Assembly: GCA_905221605.1 (NCBI GenBank)
Contig: CAJNDS010000779.1
Location: 694,501-758,500 of the forward strand
DNA: 64,000 nt
DNA from: Symbiodinium natans
Taxonomy: Eukaryota; Sar; Dinophyceae; Suessiales; Symbiodiniaceae
Direction: 5' to 3'
Shown here in pieces: positions 62,635-64,000 of this stretch; position 1 is the stretch's first letter, and the number at the start of each line of letters is the position of its first letter. A program made the translations under genes and the position numbers. Below the pieces are notes generated by a model. The model was not told the origin of the DNA, made no database searches, and worked only from the letters and a program-made list of their open reading frames with translations.

Positions 62635-62695
62635 ACCATCTTCGCAGCCGCCAGCGCCCAGCCCCATGATGGGCGTGGCCTGATGGCACTCGTTT
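62635..62695 (-). CDS. Possible minus exon
   Basis: The minus frame ECHQATPIMGLGAGGCEDGF is open; short. It lies between the array and a family 2 element. Confidence 0.27.
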
Positions 62696-62718
62696 CAGAA
62701 AGGCTTTGAAGGGGGCAA

Positions 62719-62830
62719 CTTGGTAGCCCAGTAACCATATTCTCACAAGGGCACCCTTTTTTGGGGGTTAGTCACTCCATATGGGAACCTTGAAACAAAA
62801 CAAGGGAAAGGGGTGCCACTGGGCTACGAG
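62719..62830. mobile_element. Family 2 inverted-repeat element
   Basis: CTTGGTAGCCCAGTAACC at left; GGGTGCCACTGGGCTACGAG at right. Confidence 0.75.
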
Positions 62831-62983
62831 AAACCTCAACCTTAATGGCAGGAGCCCCCACGCCCAAACCCAAAAGCCTGCCTGACAGGTCTGAGGGGGC
62901 TCCAACTTCCAGGGCCTTGGGCACTCCATTTCTTAGCCTTGCCGGTACGCTTCTTCGAGCTGCTTGTCCCCTCACCTATAGCG

Positions 62984-63670
62984 CAGAGAGAACAGGGTTC
63001 ATGACAGCTCTGGAGTCCGATCAATGCAGTGCAAAGCGAAGCCCACCTCTTTCATCGTCCGCGCGACTGTCGCGGCATCCTCTGCCTGCGACTCCAGCGC
63101 AATGTCTCCCGGTCGGTCCAGGGTTGCCTTTAGCTGCGCCTCCTTCGCCTGCTGCTCACTTCGATCCACAACCTCTGCAGGCTCCTCCTTGGTGCCATCG
63201 ATGCTGTGGCTGTTGACCGTCGCCTTGCTCTCTGAGTGGTGATGGACCGTCGTCGGAGCACAGCTCCGTGAACACGATCTTGCGCACGAGGGGCGAATTC
63301 TTGATCGTCATACGGTCAGTGTCCACCGCGTGGTGGTGGAAGTCCTCGGTGGTCCAAGGCTCCCACTGCTTGAAAGCATCTCAGTCCCCTCTTTGCGCAG
63401 AGAGAACAGGGTTCATGACAAGCCCACCTCTTGCATCGTCTGCGCGACTGTCGCGGCATCCTCTGCCTGCGACTCCAGCGCAATGTCTCCCGGTCGGTCA
63501 AGGGTTGCCTTTCGCTGCGCCTCCTTCGCCTGCTGCTCACTTCGATCCACAACCTCTGCAGGCTCCTCCTTGGTGCCATCGATGCTGTGGCGCGTGGTGA
63601 TGGAAGTCCTCGGTGATCCACGGCTCCCACTGCTTGAAAGCATCTCGGTCCCAGTTGCGTGCAGAATCTG
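62984..63670. repeat. Tandem segmental duplication within a gene
   Basis: GCGCAGAGAGAACAGGGTTC occurs at 62984 and 63395; the following ~200 bp (to 63222 and 63592) are nearly identical except for a ~34-bp segment missing from the second. TCCTCGGTG(G/A)TCCA(A/C)GG occurs at 63341 and 63609. The unit is about 270-410 bp. Confidence 0.85.
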
Positions 63671-63830
63671 CGTTGGAGCCCGTGATCCCTTTTGGGGGGC
63701 TCCCAGTGATCATCCAGCTTTGCGAAGTAAAGGTCGGAGTCCACCCAGTGCTGGGCCACCAGCACATGCAAGTCACAGTTGAACTTGTGATACAAGGCTT
63801 GGTCGCCACGTGCTCTTCAATCAGCCCGTA
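63020..63830 (-). CDS. Minus gene with tandemly duplicated exons, unknown family
   Basis: Exon-like segments in order: ~63800-63690 (LYHKFNCDLHVLVAQHWVDS, DLYFAKLDDHWEPP), ~63665-63600 (NWDRDAFKQWEPWITEDFHH), ~63597-63422 (HSIDGTKEEPAEVVDRSEQQ, AKEAQRKATLDRPGDIALES), ~63385-63245 (DAFKQWEPWTTEDFHHHAVD, MTIKNSPLVRKIVFTELCSD) and ~63215-63020 (a near copy of the HSIDGTKEEP segment ending AATVARTMKEVGF). Long, non-repetitive coding frames; acidic/amphipathic. No family recognised. In the second DAFKQWEP copy the codon matching Arg (CGA) reads TGA, so that copy either begins at a splice site just after it or is broken. Confidence 0.52.
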
Positions 63831-63833
63831 CTT

Positions 63834-64000
63834 GGAGGTTCATGGTACTTATTAACCAATCACAACTGCACTTATAACCCACTCATAAGCCTTTTAAGTG
63901 CCCTCTGGTTTCAAGTACAGTTCTAAGTACAGTTATAAGTACAGTTATCAGTACAGTTTTCAGTACAGTTATACCTGGTTAACAAGTACCATGAACCTCC
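63834..64000. mobile_element. Complete inverted-repeat element at the right edge
   Basis: GGAGGTTCATGGTACTTATT-AACCA at 63834 and its complement TGGTTAACAAGTACCATG-AACCTCC at 63976-64000: 25-bp ends with one gap/mismatch. The interior has five or six tandem (A)AGTACAGTT(C/A)T units. No coding capacity. It may extend past the window only in its flanks. Confidence 0.85.

Overview
The window is nuclear DNA of a eukaryote, most likely a dinoflagellate. Four things suggest this: (i) TTTAGGG/CCCTAAA telomere-type repeats are scattered through the whole 64 kb; (ii) genes are split into many very short exons (often 10-40 codons) whose phases join cleanly only if GC-AG introns, and probably some GA-AG introns, are allowed beside GT-AG; (iii) the first 12 kb holds genes whose conserved blocks match, from memory, protein families highly repeated in dinoflagellate genomes; (iv) introns are loaded with small inverted-repeat elements of the introner/MITE type. 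No operons, CRISPR arrays, rRNA or convincing tRNA genes were seen.

Layout. 1-3513 (+): end of a dinoflagellate-type repeated gene (gene A). 3957-7776 (+): gene B, with a Lys/Gly-rich tandem-repeat N-terminus, a helical middle and an acidic tail. About 7991-11964 (+): gene C, transposase-like in its block order. 12.2-15.2 kb: telomere-type repeats, a C-terminal membrane-helix exon (-) and a few plus exons. 15.3-18.9 kb (-): exons of a gene with a RanBP2-type zinc finger split by a GC-AG intron. 20191-21668 (-): a complete short-chain dehydrogenase/reductase in three exons. 22-35 kb: mostly repeats (variant telomere arrays, minisatellites, small elements) with isolated exons. 38087-38305 (+) ends tail to tail with 38329-40512 (-), a prolyl-hydroxylase-like 2-oxoglutarate/Fe(II) dioxygenase with six placed exons. 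42-46.5 kb: isolated exons on both strands. 47.05-52.3 kb (-): a PQQ-type beta-propeller gene of at least 11 exons. 55.1-56.5 kb (-): a second dioxygenase-like N-terminal region with further exons. 57-64 kb: small ORFs, another propeller-like exon, and a minus gene with a tandem exon duplication.

The main unusual signal is the intron landscape. Within genes the telomere-type heptamers lie in introns and not in the exons I could place. At least eight families of roughly 60-210 bp inverted-repeat elements also recur. In the propeller gene one intron (47545-47659) is almost exactly one such element flanked by a GTAC direct repeat; one GTAC supplies the GT donor and the element's end supplies the AG accept.or, which is the structure expected of intron birth by transposon insertion. 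Exon edges are given as exact only where phase and splice sites agree; all others are approximate. Family names rest on recognised motifs without any database search.
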